From positions 122,017,373 to 122,081,372 of the forward strand of contig OY987299.1 in NCBI GenBank assembly GCA_963920635.1: a stretch of DNA of 64,000 nucleotides. Reading direction: 5' to 3'. The translations under genes and the position numbers were made by a program. The notes under the pieces were generated by a model. That model did no database searches, had not been told where the DNA came from, and saw nothing but the letters and a program-made list of their open reading frames with translations. Shown here piece by piece: positions 1 to 11,593 of this stretch. Each line of letters opens with the position of its first letter. Within the stretch, counting starts at the first letter, position 1. The stretch comes from Pseudeuparius sepicola (Eukaryota; Arthropoda; Insecta; Coleoptera; Anthribidae).

Positions 1-163
1 GCGCTTTTCGTGTGGTTTCAAATGAATAGCTTGCGGTCACAACTTTAATTATTTATTGCAAATTAAATATTGCGCTTTGAGGGCTGATATTTGGTATGTG
101 CTCTTTCTATAGATAGGCAAATATATTAAAGAAATGAAATAAATTGTTCAAGTTCCCCATTTA
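1..163. repeat. Dispersed repeat copy, cut by window start
   Basis: This stretch is repeated in inverted orientation at 19419-19577, inside the hAT element at 19245-21209. The shared blocks include AATAGCTTGCGGTCACAACT and GATATTTGGTATGTGCTCTT. The window begins inside the copy, so its outer end is unknown; it is probably the edge of a second copy of that hAT family, lying downstream of the BTB gene. Confidence 0.7.
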
Positions 164-358
164 AAATTGCAGATTATTCACAGATTATTTGTTTATCTCC
201 TAGTTTGGAGTATTGTGAGGTTGAGAATTATTATTATTATCTGTTTGAAAGTAGGTACCAAATTCGACGCAAATGAGAATCGACTTTAAGAAACTATCAC
301 AAAAACCACGTTTATTAAATTAATATAAAACTTTATAAAATTACAAAAACAATAACTA

Positions 359-3300
359 TCAATTCCTTATAGAGTGCGCGTCGGCCATGTGCTTCTTGTA
401 CCCCTCCCTGTAATCGAAACTCTCGGGACACAGATGACAGCAATACATGTTGGTCAAATCGGAATGCACCAACCTGACGTGGTACTTCAGCGCCGACTGG
501 TTCGAGTACACCTTGCCGCAGTGCGGGCAATTCCCGCACTGGCTGCTGTGGTGCGGCACGTCCATGCTCCTGTGGAAGCTGATCCCGTACTCTTCGGGGT
601 CGATGGTCTCGAACGGCTCGCCCTCGATCTTTATCGATTGCTGGAGGAATTCTGCGGGGCGGTCGAACGTCGAAGGGCTCGACGACGATTCGGAGGAGGT
701 GCGGAGGCTCAGCTTTTCCGGATCCTCTGGCGGCTTCCTGGGGATGAAGACCGCCTTCGAGATTTGCTCGGGGAGGATTTGGAGGAAGGCGGGCTTCTCC
801 GGGGTCGGCGGCATCTGCGATGGCGAACGACCTGCTAAACACAGTTTTTTGACATCCAAGAGGGAGTAACGAAGAATCGTTGACTGACGTATTAATAAAG
901 ACTGCTCACGGCTGTCATGTTTTACACTTTTTTGGCTCACCATGTGCTTTTCAGAGACAAAATACAATGCAAGATACATTATGTTAGTCTTTGGCGCCAT
1001 CTGTTTTCCAGAAGATGAAAACCCATAAGAAGTTTTTATAAATACATCAATCAATGAAATAATACTTAACATAATATGAAATTATGACAAAATTATTAGA
1101 GGGATAGTAATACAATACTATTTACTGTAATTATTTGCTGATTTGAAAAATTCTAGTCAAATTATGCCAGTCAATATTTTCAGAGCACCTTTTAGTTGTC
1201 AGCATTTATAGCAGCTTTCATAACATCAGTTTCCTCACTTTTAATCAAAAGTTGATGGAATATCATATTTACATTGTATTACCAGAGTTTTTTTAAAGAT
1301 ATTCTTGTAAGCACTGTCCAGTTTTACAGACAATATTCCAAGAAACCAAGAAACTCTACCTTGAGCTTAAAATTGTTTTTTTTTTCTATGCCCACATGTA
1401 CTTTTGCCCTTCTCTTTATAATGTATAGAATGCACAAATAGGCAGTTAGGCAGGCAGGTATATGGATTGGTTGACTGATTGATTAATAATTAATAACAAT
1501 ATTTTTTAACAATAAGTAAGGTGCAGGGTGCCCATCAAAACTAAAAAACTGGATTCCCTGATTTTTCAAGGTTTTTCACAACTAAAATTTTAATATTCTC
1601 TAACCCGGGCTGGAACTATTTTACATAAAAGTTTTCCTGGGAAAAAAAGATTTTAATGACTACAAGTCTATTTACCTAGCAAAGCTGCTAAAAATGTAAA
1701 TTGAAAAACAGGACCCAAAGGGTACTTCATGATGTACCTACCATTCCCTCGGTAATTTTCATAGAGTAGACCATACATTTAAGGAGACTCGCCTTTTTGC
1801 TAAATATCTTATAAATACATGAATAATTTGCATTTTATTTTATTTAACGTTAATCTACATAGCGAAGATATTGTATTAGAACCAAATTTAAGCTTAAAAT
1901 ACTGTCTATCTTTCTGTAAATTGAAATGGAGACGCGCTTATTTTTGACACATGTCCGTAAAGAGGCTTCTGTTGCAAAGCTATTTATTCTGTGCTAGTAG
2001 ATATTTCGTTCCCATAGCAGCAATGCTCTATACTGAAAGTTTACACAATTTTACAGCTTGTAACGTGGCTTAGTGAGGGCAAAAAAAAGTTTTGTTATCA
2101 TTGCACAGGAAATTATATTTCAAAACCTATTGCACGATGACTATGTTATACCTATGTATACAGGATGATTTTTTTAGTACTACATCGCGATTTTTTCGTT
2201 TATCTTGCGCCCCACCAAAAAAACGTAAAATCATGGCAATTTTAGACAGTTAGGTGAAAAAAAATCTGCATCCATGGCCAACTTGTCGCAAAAGAAAAAG
2301 GGACAAAAAGCTCAAATTAGGCAAAACTATTAGTAGGTAGACGTAGCAAGTTCATTTTATGAGATGGAAGAAAACTTTTAAATTGAAAATTAATGAAACT
2401 GCACTTTATGCAATCGGGTGCTCAGGTAGTTTCAGAAGATTTCACAGGGTATTCAGCTCCCTTGCGATTACGATTTTTTCTAGATTATTAAAGCGATTTT
2501 CTAGCTTATTTTGCACCCCACAGAGAAAATGTGAAAAAATGAAATTTAATTTTCAACAGTTCACCTTAATGAATGAAAAAATTCGAAGTAACCTAATATG
2601 GGTATAAAATATTAGTGAGCAGGTGATGATTTTTTTTGCTATATGGGCCCATAATAATTTGTGCAGTAACCAAGAAACTCTTTTTTTCTTTTGGAGAAAA
2701 TACAAAAGCGGTAACAAAGTTATTGATTATTATTGATTTTTAACTGAAAACAAAACATTTAGGTACCTATTATTATCTATAACAACACTCTTTAATGATG
2801 AGGAAGTAGATACAGTGTGTCCATGGATTGTTGTAAATGGGGAAAAATTTTTGAATTACAATTTGTCTATTTGGGGTCCAGGCCTGCTCGTCTATAGGAA
2901 ATAATTATCAAAATATTTGTAATTTTGAGAAATCAAGTGTAACAGGAACGATTTATTTATTTTCTGTTTACATTCTGCCTTTATATCACAAAATTTGCTT
3001 AGAATTGAAAATTATGCTTTGATTTTCGTCCATTTTATTTTCTATAGGTACCTAGTTGAACTATCTTTGTTGATTTATTATGCTATAACTTGCTAAGATT
3101 TGACATATAGAAATGTGAATAACTGTGATGCAAAATTTTCATCATCAGACTTATTGGAGCAACTACATCTAAGCAGTAACAAACACTGTAAATTCTCATT
3201 TAATGGTCTATCATATCTTTTGACCCATTACTCTGTAATCTCAACCAACCAGATATATTGGATCGTATCCTATTTGTCTGTCCGATGTATAAAAAAGTAT

Positions 3301-6300
3301 GTGCAATGCCGTTCACAAGTACGGAGGATCTTACCAACTCACTGGAATCGCTGACACTATCATCAGCACGCAACACTGCCATTACCATAATGAGTTACCT
3401 CAAACTTCCTTATTAACGAGTGATAAGAGCTAACAGCTAACTATTTGGAATATACATAGGTATATGCATTATGCCAGAACACTAGGTACTGGCCCACATA
3501 GTTGCCTGTCGGTTTATATTTGGTCAAAGTGGTAGTTGTTTGTTTTTACTTCTTATCTTTTTGTCGCGTTTTTCATACTTTATGTACACCTACACCCTAC
3601 GCGTAGTTGAATGTTTACTTTTTATTGCATTGATAAGTGAAGGGAGATTTGCTAAAATTGCTTTTGTTAGAATTTATATTTTTTAGTATTTTAAGTTTCT
3701 CAACAAATAATGGGCCTTGTTCACTCAATCGAATTTCGATATTTCTTACTACTAGAATGAAATTAATCACATCACTCTTTAATAAAATCCCCCTCAGCAT
3801 CTTTGTCGTAAATACCTAATTTTTTATTAACTACAAAAATATATAAAAATTTTAAACTGCCTTAATTTGGAGCAATGAAATTGCGTTTGCGACGTTGCCG
3901 GTTATACTAATAATTGAAGCCCCAAAAATTCGATCTCCGTTCTAATCTCAGACTTGCACATTGAATCGAAATCGATTCAATATTCATTATTCATAATGGG
4001 CCTTCATTATTCATAATGGGCCTTGTTCACTCAATCGAATTTCGATATTTCTTACTACTAGAATGAAATTAATCACATAACTCTTTAATAAAATTCCCCT
4101 CAGCATCTTTCTCGTCAATACCTAATTTTGTTATTAACTAAAAAATATATACAATTTTTAAACTGCGCGCCTTAATTTGGAGCAATGAAATTGCGTTTGC
4201 GACGTTGCCGGTTATACTAGTAATCAAAGCCCCAAAAATTCGATCTCCGCTCTAATCTCAGATGTGCACATTGAATCGAAATCGATTCTCTAGAGAAAGA
4301 CAGTTTTATAAACGGTTGTCCGGACTCGTACAGACCAATGAATAAAGAACCCTAGGAAGGAGCCAAAGCTCTATGGGCATTATAAAATACGTGAGACGGA
4401 AATCGCCCTGTATGGAGACTGAATTTTGATAAAATATTTTTATATTTGACAGTTGTCACGATGGTTTGTGCTATTAGATATTTGTGTAGTTCTTCGATAA
4501 GTACTTTTTGGAGATCTATTATGGTTAGCTGTGTAGCCTGCGACTATTCCGTGACTATCAGAACAAAATGTTTGGGGGATAACATTCTATCGGTAAGTAC
4601 TTTTGTAAACCGGAAACGGCATGCCGCCATATGCAGAGGCTGGACCGGTCCAACGTAAAGCCCAAATTTGCTCCTTCCTGGGGTTCTTTATTCATAGGTA
4701 CAGACACAGGTAGTTGTTTTGTGGGTCGTGTGTCGTGTCTATAACAATCTGTGGGCTGGTCATATCATTCTGTCAATTTTTAATATAAACCGAGCTAATA
4801 AAACTAAATGTTTGTCTGAAAACCTGCAAAAGTTAAAAGTTAAAGGGTATACCGTATGCTGATTTGAAATCAAATTTAATTGGTCTTGTAATAAGGATGG
4901 TGACAGGCACTTATTTAGCATTATCAGTATTGTTACCTTCCTGAAGAACCGAAAAAGTGATCCCGTAATAATTGAGAGAAAGGAGAAAGGAATATTTTGG
5001 TCATCCGGAAAACCTTTTGATAGCCATTTTAGGGGATGATAGAAAACACATTCGAGAGTGAGTTATCTTTATGAATAATTGCAAAATGAAGAAGATCAAC
5101 GGCAAAAACCAATGATGTCAGAATATTTCGAGTTAATAAATTAAATCTTGATTGTCAAGATTATGTAGGTATATATTAGTTGACTAACAAAATGTTATAA
5201 ACCAGATTTATTTAGGTTTGGACAACTTACAAGTTGGTGATCATTCTGCAAGTAACTTTTAACTCAAAAAAGGGAAAACATTGTGATTGTGGGATATTAT
5301 TAAATTAACTAATATTGAGGTTATTTTTTTATTTATTTTTATGAACTCTGCTCGTTTCGAGCAATCTAGCCACTATGGGGCGACGTACGGTGCCAAAGCG
5401 TGGGGTACCACATAAGACCCACCCACTCGTGCACCACCGTGCTGCCCCCTGATATTGAGGTCATGTGTTATGTCTATTTGGCTTTTGCCACAAAATATAA
5501 GTTAGGTAAATTTTCTTCTTCTTTAGTCCTCACAAATCTCAAATAGAAACATATTGATATTGTCGTAAATCGTGTCAACGTCGCAAAACAGTAGCCAATC
5601 AGCTTTTTGAGCCCGTGACGTCACAGGCCCAAGAAATTTGAATTTCAAAATCGTTTTTAGGGCATTTCCCGGCCGAAAAAAATCGGAAAAAATATTTTCG
5701 TGTTTTATTTACTATTAAGATTCATAATCAAGAATAAAAAAAAAGTGAAACAGGCCCATTGTAATTTCTTATAAACAATAAAACTGAATTGAATCATATC
5801 TGATATCTGTCATCAGTGAAAAACAATTATTAAAAAAAAACAGCACTTTCATAACCTTAGCAGGAGTCAAAGATACCAAGAAAAATTTTGTTTTCTATAT
5901 TTTTGGGTCAAACAATAATTAATTTCACCATTCTGTATTAGTATTTCAGATATATAACAAATACAATAATGTAATATGGAAGTGCATTGACCCTATTTGC
6001 ATCATTCTTTTTATATTTAGGTGTCACAACTTGGTAAAAAAGGTTATAGATTATGGATACAATTTTTATATATGATAATTTTTACACATAATGCGATAAA
6101 CCCTCACTTTTTGCACATTTGCATAAATAACTAATTAATACTTTTTCCCTAATAATTTTCACACGTAATGATATTCAATATTCATTTGCAACATTTCACA
6201 TTGTGTGAATTAAATCAAATTTTTTTTGTTCCATCTTTCGCCTGAATAAATTACAAAACGGCCACGATTTCGAAAGACATCTGCTGACTAACGCGGCTTA

Positions 6301-7128
6301 CCTGATATAGGTTGAGAGGTCAACGACCTCTCCAATATGCTGCTGGGCTTATCCCTGACCTCTAAGGCGGCTTCTAAGATTGACCCCAGAACTGGTGGTT
6401 GGCCGTCGACCTTTTCCTTCACTTTCTCAAGATTTTCATCGGCCTTAGCATTATCACAAGCCTTTCCGAAGCCTTCTAAACTTTCCTGGTCTTCACATTC
6501 CGTCTTGATTTTTTCGACTTCCACGATTTCATATGGTGAAGGACATGAGGATTGTTGCCTTGCATCTTCGGAGACAACTGTTTTAGGTTTCGGGCTAACT
6601 TTAGCCTTCTTCGAAGGACATTCTGGAGATTCTAGAGTAGGTAATTTAGTCTTTTTCTGCAAAGGTTTTTCTTTTCGCTGTGAGTCTCCGTTTATTAAAC
6701 CAGACACTTGTAAAATCGTCGCAGTTTGAAGAAACGAATGCAGCTGCTCCTCATTTATCAAAACTTCACCATGGTACATAAAATTAACTATTGCTATTAA
6801 GTCCACATATGCTACGTCTTTTAGAATAACTATAGGATGAGGACAGGGGTTTTCCTAAAAAAAAAAAAATAATTACGAAACTTTCTAACTGCAACAATAG
6901 CTGTACAATCCAATGTAACTGTTAACATGCCGATATGTAGGTTACCTTAAAGATCGTCCTGAAATAGGGACTGCAAGCCGATAAAATAAACTTGTGGGCC
7001 TTTATGTTGATCCCTTCGCAGGTGAGAGTTACATCAGCCAAGTCTTCCGTGTTCTGCAGGCTTTCGAAGGCACTTAATATGTTTGTCTCGAACTTGGTCC
7101 ACTTGACACAGAAATGCTTCGAAGTCAT
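359..7128 (-). CDS. BTB/POZ and C2H2 zinc-finger protein (lola/tramtrack-type)
   Basis: Three exons on the minus strand join in phase: 7128-6946, 6854-6302 and 831-359 (stop TGA), giving 402 residues. Exon 1 and the start of exon 2 encode a BTB domain (about residues 5-115; motifs HFCVKW, ADVTLTCEG, FILSACSPYFRTIF, NPCPHPIVIL, NFMYHGEV). A charged, probably disordered linker with a KKAK-type basic patch follows. Exon 3 carries two C2H2 fingers (C347-C350-H363-H368 and C377-C380-H393-H398). Family knowledge: such proteins dimerise through BTB and act as nuclear transcription regulators; the exact orthologue is not clear. An AATAAA lies at 316-311, 43 bp past the stop. Intron 2 is 5.5 kb and full of repeats. 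The third exon is GC-rich at third positions, unlike exons 1-2. An open frame runs upstream of 831, but the acceptor GCAG at 835-832 restores the phase exactly, so I use it. Alternative zinc-finger exons are possible but I see none. Confidence 0.9.
832..2156. other. Intron with decayed dispersed repeats
   Basis: No coding sequence is visible. Bases about 1134-1330 resemble repeats at 13950-14130 and 61300-62330 (shared words such as TTTTAGTTGTCAG and ATTATGCCA). Bases about 1780-1900 resemble DERA intron 4 at 8790-8890 (shared GGANACTCG, AAATATCTT and CTACATAGC blocks in the same order). Confidence 0.45.
2157..2590 (+). repeat. Dispersed repeat, copy 1 (ACAGGATGATT family)
   Basis: A second, diverged copy in the same orientation lies at 58063-58560. 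Both start TATACAGGATGATT, then share CGCGATTTT, TTTTGCGCCC and TGGCAATTTT blocks, a TGCAACTGGGT/TGCAATCGGGT block and CACAGGGT near the middle. The CAGG start after TA suggests a Tc1/mariner-like non-autonomous element, but I could not place the far end here. It lies in BTB intron 2. Confidence 0.6.
3712..4290. repeat. Direct duplication of about 270 bp
   Basis: Bases 3712-3984 and 4018-4290 are near-identical direct copies about 305 bp apart; both start at GGGCCTTGTTCACTCAATCG and run through GCGACGTTGCCGGTTATACT to AATCGAAATCGATTC. Between them the 20-bp unit TTCATTATTCATAATGGGCC occurs twice in tandem. There is no coding potential. A segmental duplication or two unit lengths of a satellite are both possible. 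Confidence 0.8.
4336..4697. mobile_element. hAT-type MITE, 362 bp
   Basis: Perfect 8-bp direct repeats GTACAGAC flank the element at 4328-4335 and 4698-4705. The terminal inverted repeats are about 28 bp (left CAATGAATAAAGAACCC, right complement CTATGAATAAAGAACCC) with two mismatches. Eight-bp duplications and CA-starting ends are hAT hallmarks. There is no transposase. A collapsed relative, with the two ends almost abutting, lies at 7547-7573. Confidence 0.85.
5322..5451 (-). mobile_element. Short retroposon (SINE-like or LINE 3' fragment)
   Basis: A 10-bp target duplication ATATTGAGGT brackets it (5312-5321 and 5452-5461). Read on the minus strand it starts CAGGGGGCAGCACGGTGG and ends in an A-rich tail, preceded by a small hairpin (TGCTCG/CGAGCA). 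This is what a retroposed copy looks like. No coding sequence; the parent element is not identified. Confidence 0.7.
5462..6301. other. AT-rich intron, nothing recognised
   Basis: This is the remainder of BTB intron 2. I see no coding sequence, inverted repeat or repeat copy here beyond homopolymer runs. Confidence 0.4.
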
Positions 7129-7805
7129 CGTATGGAATTTGAAAAGTTACATAACGGGGCTTGAAACAAAGTCCGCTGGTCACATAATGAAATCAACAAA
7201 TCAAAATATAATGAAAAATTAAGGAAAAACTAAACCATACTGATCAAAAAATTTCGAACTTCAAATAAAAACGACACTACAAATGTCAAACAAAAAATAA
7301 GACGTCATTTGCTAACTGCGGCTATCGTCAATAGATGGCGGTTAAAATATTACAGAAACCTGTTAAGCGGGATGGTAAAACAAGTTTAGTAAATCTCTCA
7401 GCCTCTAGATAGACACACTGATATTTCTTTAAAACTGGTCAAAAATTGCAGTCAAATTATTATATTCATATTTTGTGATATCTTCTAATCTTCTTTAGAA
7501 AAATAATATAATTTTATGTGAAGTTTGGAGTTTTTAGAATAGAAACAATGAATAAAGAACCCTTATTCATTGAATAGAAAACAGTGTGGCGCCATCTAGG
7601 AGCCAAAAATATTACTAATTATTTTTGTCAATTCACAGTGGTGCTCTCTGTTTTTTTTTGTAAGAAACCAATTATATGGAAGAAACTTAACCTTTATTTT
7701 GCTCAAACTTTTGTTTTTTTGGTTGTTTTGATTGTGTGGAAAAATAGAAAATTTAAATTGTTTGCGTTTTTTACTAGAGATTTGTTTGAAATTTATGTTT
7801 ATAAA
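7129..7805. promoter_or_regulatory. Shared upstream region of BTB gene and DERA
   Basis: This 677-bp interval separates two divergent start codons, so it must hold both promoters. A GATGGCGG motif is at about 7334-7341. At 7547-7573 there is a small palindromic remnant of the 4336-4697 MITE family (CAATGAATAA ... TTATTCATTG). No TATA box can be assigned with confidence. Confidence 0.5.
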
Positions 7806-9172
7806 ATGAGGAAAGAAATCGAAAGAAACCCAGGCTGTGAACTTGGTAAATTCAGGCCATCAATACTCATCGACATGAACAGATAACAAATTTTCAGATC
7901 TGAGTTGGCTGAAAACTGTAAGCATAAACTTAACCTCTGTGAACAACCTTGCCAAAAAATTAGCTACATTCAAGGAACTTAAAGGTGAATACGGCGCAGC
8001 TTGGGCTTTAAAAGCAGTATCGTTAATTGATTTGACTACTCTTGCCGGAGACGATACCAACAGCAATGTATCTCGACTATGTTTCAAGGCGGCTAAACCT
8101 ATTGCCGAGGACCTACTCGAAAAGCTAGGATATATTTACGGGGAGAATTGCCCAATAAGAACAGCGGCCGTTTGTGTTTACCCCTCGAAAGTCAAAGATG
8201 CTGTTGCCGCACTGAGGAAAATTGGTTATTATGACAAAATTCATGTCGCATCAGGTAAAATAATATTATTTTTAATGTTATTAGAGAGTATATTGGTCCC
8301 ATTTTAGTCGCTACTGGGTTCCCGTGTGGCCAAACGCCATTGAAAACCAGGTTAGAAGAAATTCGATACGCTGTCGAACAAGGGGCGACTGAAATTGACA
8401 TTGTTATAGATCGTAGTTTAGTTTTGACAGGGAAATGGGAAGAATTATACCAAGAAATTCAGCAAATGAAAGAAGCATGTGGAAATGCTCATCTGAAATC
8501 TATATTGGCTACCGGGGAGTTGGGCACTTTGGACAATGTAGGTTCTCCTGGTTATTGTTGAGAATAACCGTGTGACATTTTCAGACTTGTGTTTTAGGTT
8601 TACAGGGCGTCATTAGTTGCGATGATGGCAGGCTCAGATTTTATTAAAACATCGACTGGTAAAGAACCTGTAAATGCAACTTTACAATTTGGTATTGTGA
8701 TGGCAAGGGCTATTAGGGAATACTATGAGACAATGGGCTATAAGGTAAGCACTAGAGCTATTGTGGCTTTTTAGTTCAACACATTAATGACGTGTCAAAA
8801 GGACACTCGTTTTTAGACGAAATATCTTCTAAAGAGACAAAACATTGCGCATTTTAATTGATTTTATGTTAACCTACATAGCCAAGAGATAAGGGTATTA
8901 TTCGTGGGATACCTGTAACTTTTAAAAATGTTACGATGTTGACAGATCGCAGATCCTCATTTTAGGTTGGACTGAAACCTGCTGGAGGTGTACGAAACAC
9001 AAAAGATGCATTAGCCTGGCTAGTCTTAGTGAAAGAACTTCTCGGAAATGAATGGCTAAATCCGGAATTGTTCAGATTCGGTGCTTCTGGACTTTTAGGA
9101 GATCTAGAATGTAATATTTACCAATATGTGACCAGAAAATATCCAGCATCTTACGAGTTTTCAATGGGATGA
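7806..9172 (+). CDS. DERA: Deoxyribose-phosphate aldolase
   Basis: Five exons join in phase: 7806-7845, 7898-8254, 8308-8537, 8598-8744 and 8966-9172 (TGA), giving 326 residues, close to the 318 of the human enzyme. The enzyme reversibly splits 2-deoxyribose-5-phosphate into glyceraldehyde-3-phosphate and acetaldehyde in cytosolic deoxynucleoside breakdown. The (beta/alpha)8-barrel motifs are present: SLIDLTTLAGDD, TAAVCVYP, VATGFP, GATEIDIVI, LATGELGTL, the Schiff-base lysine in DFIKTSTGK (K226) and the second active-site lysine in LKPAGGVR (K262). Exon 1 is only 40 bp; its ATG (7806) is the last in-frame Met before the LDLSW-like start of the family, so the exact start is moderately sure. 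Introns of 52, 53 and 60 bp are typical of insects; intron 4 (221 bp) holds a diverged repeat. A weak poly(A) signal ATTAAA is at 9274. Confidence 0.95.
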
Positions 9173-10348
9173 TGATTTTCCTCATAACTATCGTAAAAGT
9201 GCCATAAAAATATATTAATATTGGTATAAATATATTTGTTATTTGCTGTTTGTTTAATTTTGTTTATTGCTAAATTAAAAAATGAAAGAAAACTATTGCC
9301 AACAAATATTTATTTTTCTTTGGTATAGCATATTATTTACATTTTAAAAGTTTCTCTAACATAACTACTACATTTTGCTACCAATATCGTATCTTTTGAC
9401 TGACTTCGTCAAAAATTCACAGTATTTACAATTTGTCACTAATTGTCACAAAAAGTTAGTACAAATGTGGAGGATGTATATGAATGAAATTATACGAAAG
9501 TGGAAATCGAGAAATATCCTACCCCCAGATGAAAAATATAAACAATCATTTTGAACAGGATTGTACTTATTTTTCTTCCGAGGTTTTTGATAGCCTTGAA
9601 CATATTTAACATTCTCACAGCCAAGTTTACTTAATCATGAAAATATTGAAACTACGATGTTGTTAAGCAACATTTTTTTAATATCAAGACATCTAGTTAA
9701 AAAAAAACTGACTGCAATAACCTATTAACACAGTATTAACATTCCCCAGTAGAATAACAACTGTCTGTAAACTCCTTTGATCTCAGCAGTAGAGACTCAT
9801 CTCTTATGCAGATGGATTTTCGGAATCTGTTTTGAAGCTACATATACTACCCTTTTCACAACCTTTAAAATAATAGTAATAACAGTAATTCTCACCCTCA
9901 TAATACTCCAAACTAGGTGTACCAAATACTTGTGCGGGGGAGGAGTGGCAATTACTATTATTTCATCTGTGTTGCCATTTGCGGCTAGGGCCGACTTTTC
10001 CCGATAGAACTAGGATAGCATTCGCTCACGTACTATGGAAAACCCTATAATAATTCCAGAGAGTGTAGGACAAATAGTAAATCACACGGATAAAGCTATA
10101 CTGTGAATCTACATTTTGCCCAGAGATTTTGGCGATCAGCGATGTTTTTCTATAGACATGTGCATGCGGTCTGCCCCAAGCTCGAATCAAACTAAGGTCG
10201 ATCAAAAACGGATAAACATACAGTCCAAATAGTTTGCAACGCTGTGAACATCGCCACTGTGTCCCCCCCCCAAATGTAAATCTAAATCAATAATATCCAT
10301 GTCCCGTTTTCTTTTTTACATGTTTTAACTTTAAAATAAGAACTAATA
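9173..10348. other. Intergenic, no gene recognised
   Basis: DERA 3' flank followed by AT-rich sequence. Short open frames exist but none shows a familiar motif or splice support. It could hold a long 3' UTR of an unseen gene. Confidence 0.35.
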
Positions 10349-11593
10349 GGCCAGGGAAATTACGGTAAAAAATAACAAAACCTAGACAAAATTCATAACC
10401 GCATTTTTATAATGCCATCACAAAATATTGGTAATAAATGAACGTCAGAATTGTTTTTATACAAAATAAACATACGCGTGTGGGCGTTTTTTAGAAAAAT
10501 ACATTTTCTTGTAATAAAGACGGCATAAATATTAACTGCGCATTTTAAGCTGCATTTATTAGTAAGTAAGGTATACAAAGTTGAGATTGATAAATTAAAC
10601 AGATTACGTTTGCGCAAGTATCCGAATGATATAAAAATGACATTTTGCATAATATTTTGTTAGGCAAAAATATTAACTGCGTTTTTATTATTTATAATTA
10701 CCTTAAAAATCAAGTATTAACAGTTTGTTCTGAAATTAAACATATTGTTTCGCCGGAAATCGCATTTTAAAGAAATTTGAAGCTGTCTTTTAGAGCAAAA
10801 TTATTAACTGGCTGATTTTTGTTAAACTTTGTAAGTGGATACTAAGTCTCGTTAAATTTTTTGCAATTAAACAAAAATTGGTAACGGAAGTATTTTGAAA
10901 TGACAAATGACAGTTGACCTACATGCGCCGTAAATAAATATTTAATTTGGCGATATGTGATTTAATATAGTTATATTGTAAAAAGTTAAAAAAAAAACAG
11001 TTAATATTTTTGCTTTTCCTAAAGAAATGACAAGTGACAGTTGACCTATATGTGCCGCAAATAAATGTTTAATTTCGCTACATATGATTCAATATAGTTA
11101 TATTGCAAAAAGTTAAACAAACAAAAAACAGTTAATATTTTTGCCTATTCTATACCAATGGAGAAGTGACAGCTGTCGTACATGCGGCTCAGATAATTGT
11201 TAATTTTGTATAAGTTACATTCTATTTGTAAAAGGGAATGACCATCTACAATAAAAACGTAGTTAATATTTTTGCTTTTGCCGAAATAGAAAATTATCTG
11301 ATTTTTATCTCTCTTTGTCGATCTAAGTTACTTTCATATTCTTAAAATGTTTAATTTCTTAATATATGTTAGCAAGGGAAGTTTTTTACCTAAAGAGTCT
11401 AAAAAAATCCAGTTAACATTTTTGCTCAAAATTTCTAACGAAAAATAGGTGCTTTTTGAGGTAACTCAAGGTTCTCTTTTTTCAAAATGTTTAATTTTTG
11501 GTTTCTATCAACGTATTTACTTATAACTTTGATATGGTAAAACAAAATTGCAGTTAATATTTTTGTCTAGGTCAAATTCTATTTTCCCTGGCC
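10349..11593. mobile_element. Palindromic element built of about 130-bp satellite units
   Basis: The ends are inverted: GGCCAGGGAAA at 10349 and TTTCCCTGGCC ending at 11593, flanked by TA on both sides; a CTAGACAAAA block follows on each arm. The left half repeats ATATTAACTGC-type words, the right half their complement CAGTTAATATTTTTGC (about 10991, 11126, 11257, 11409 and 11550). In the right half three direct units of about 128-134 bp begin near 10900, 11028 and 11159 with GACAAATGACAGTTGACC-like sequence. No transposase is coded. The TA flank suggests Tc1/mariner-type mobilisation, as an inference only. Confidence 0.75.

Noticed and set aside
374..869. Plus-strand and shifted minus frames over the BTB zinc-finger exon
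   Set aside because: They mirror the GC-rich coding exon; only the frame ending at 359 carries the zinc-finger ligands.
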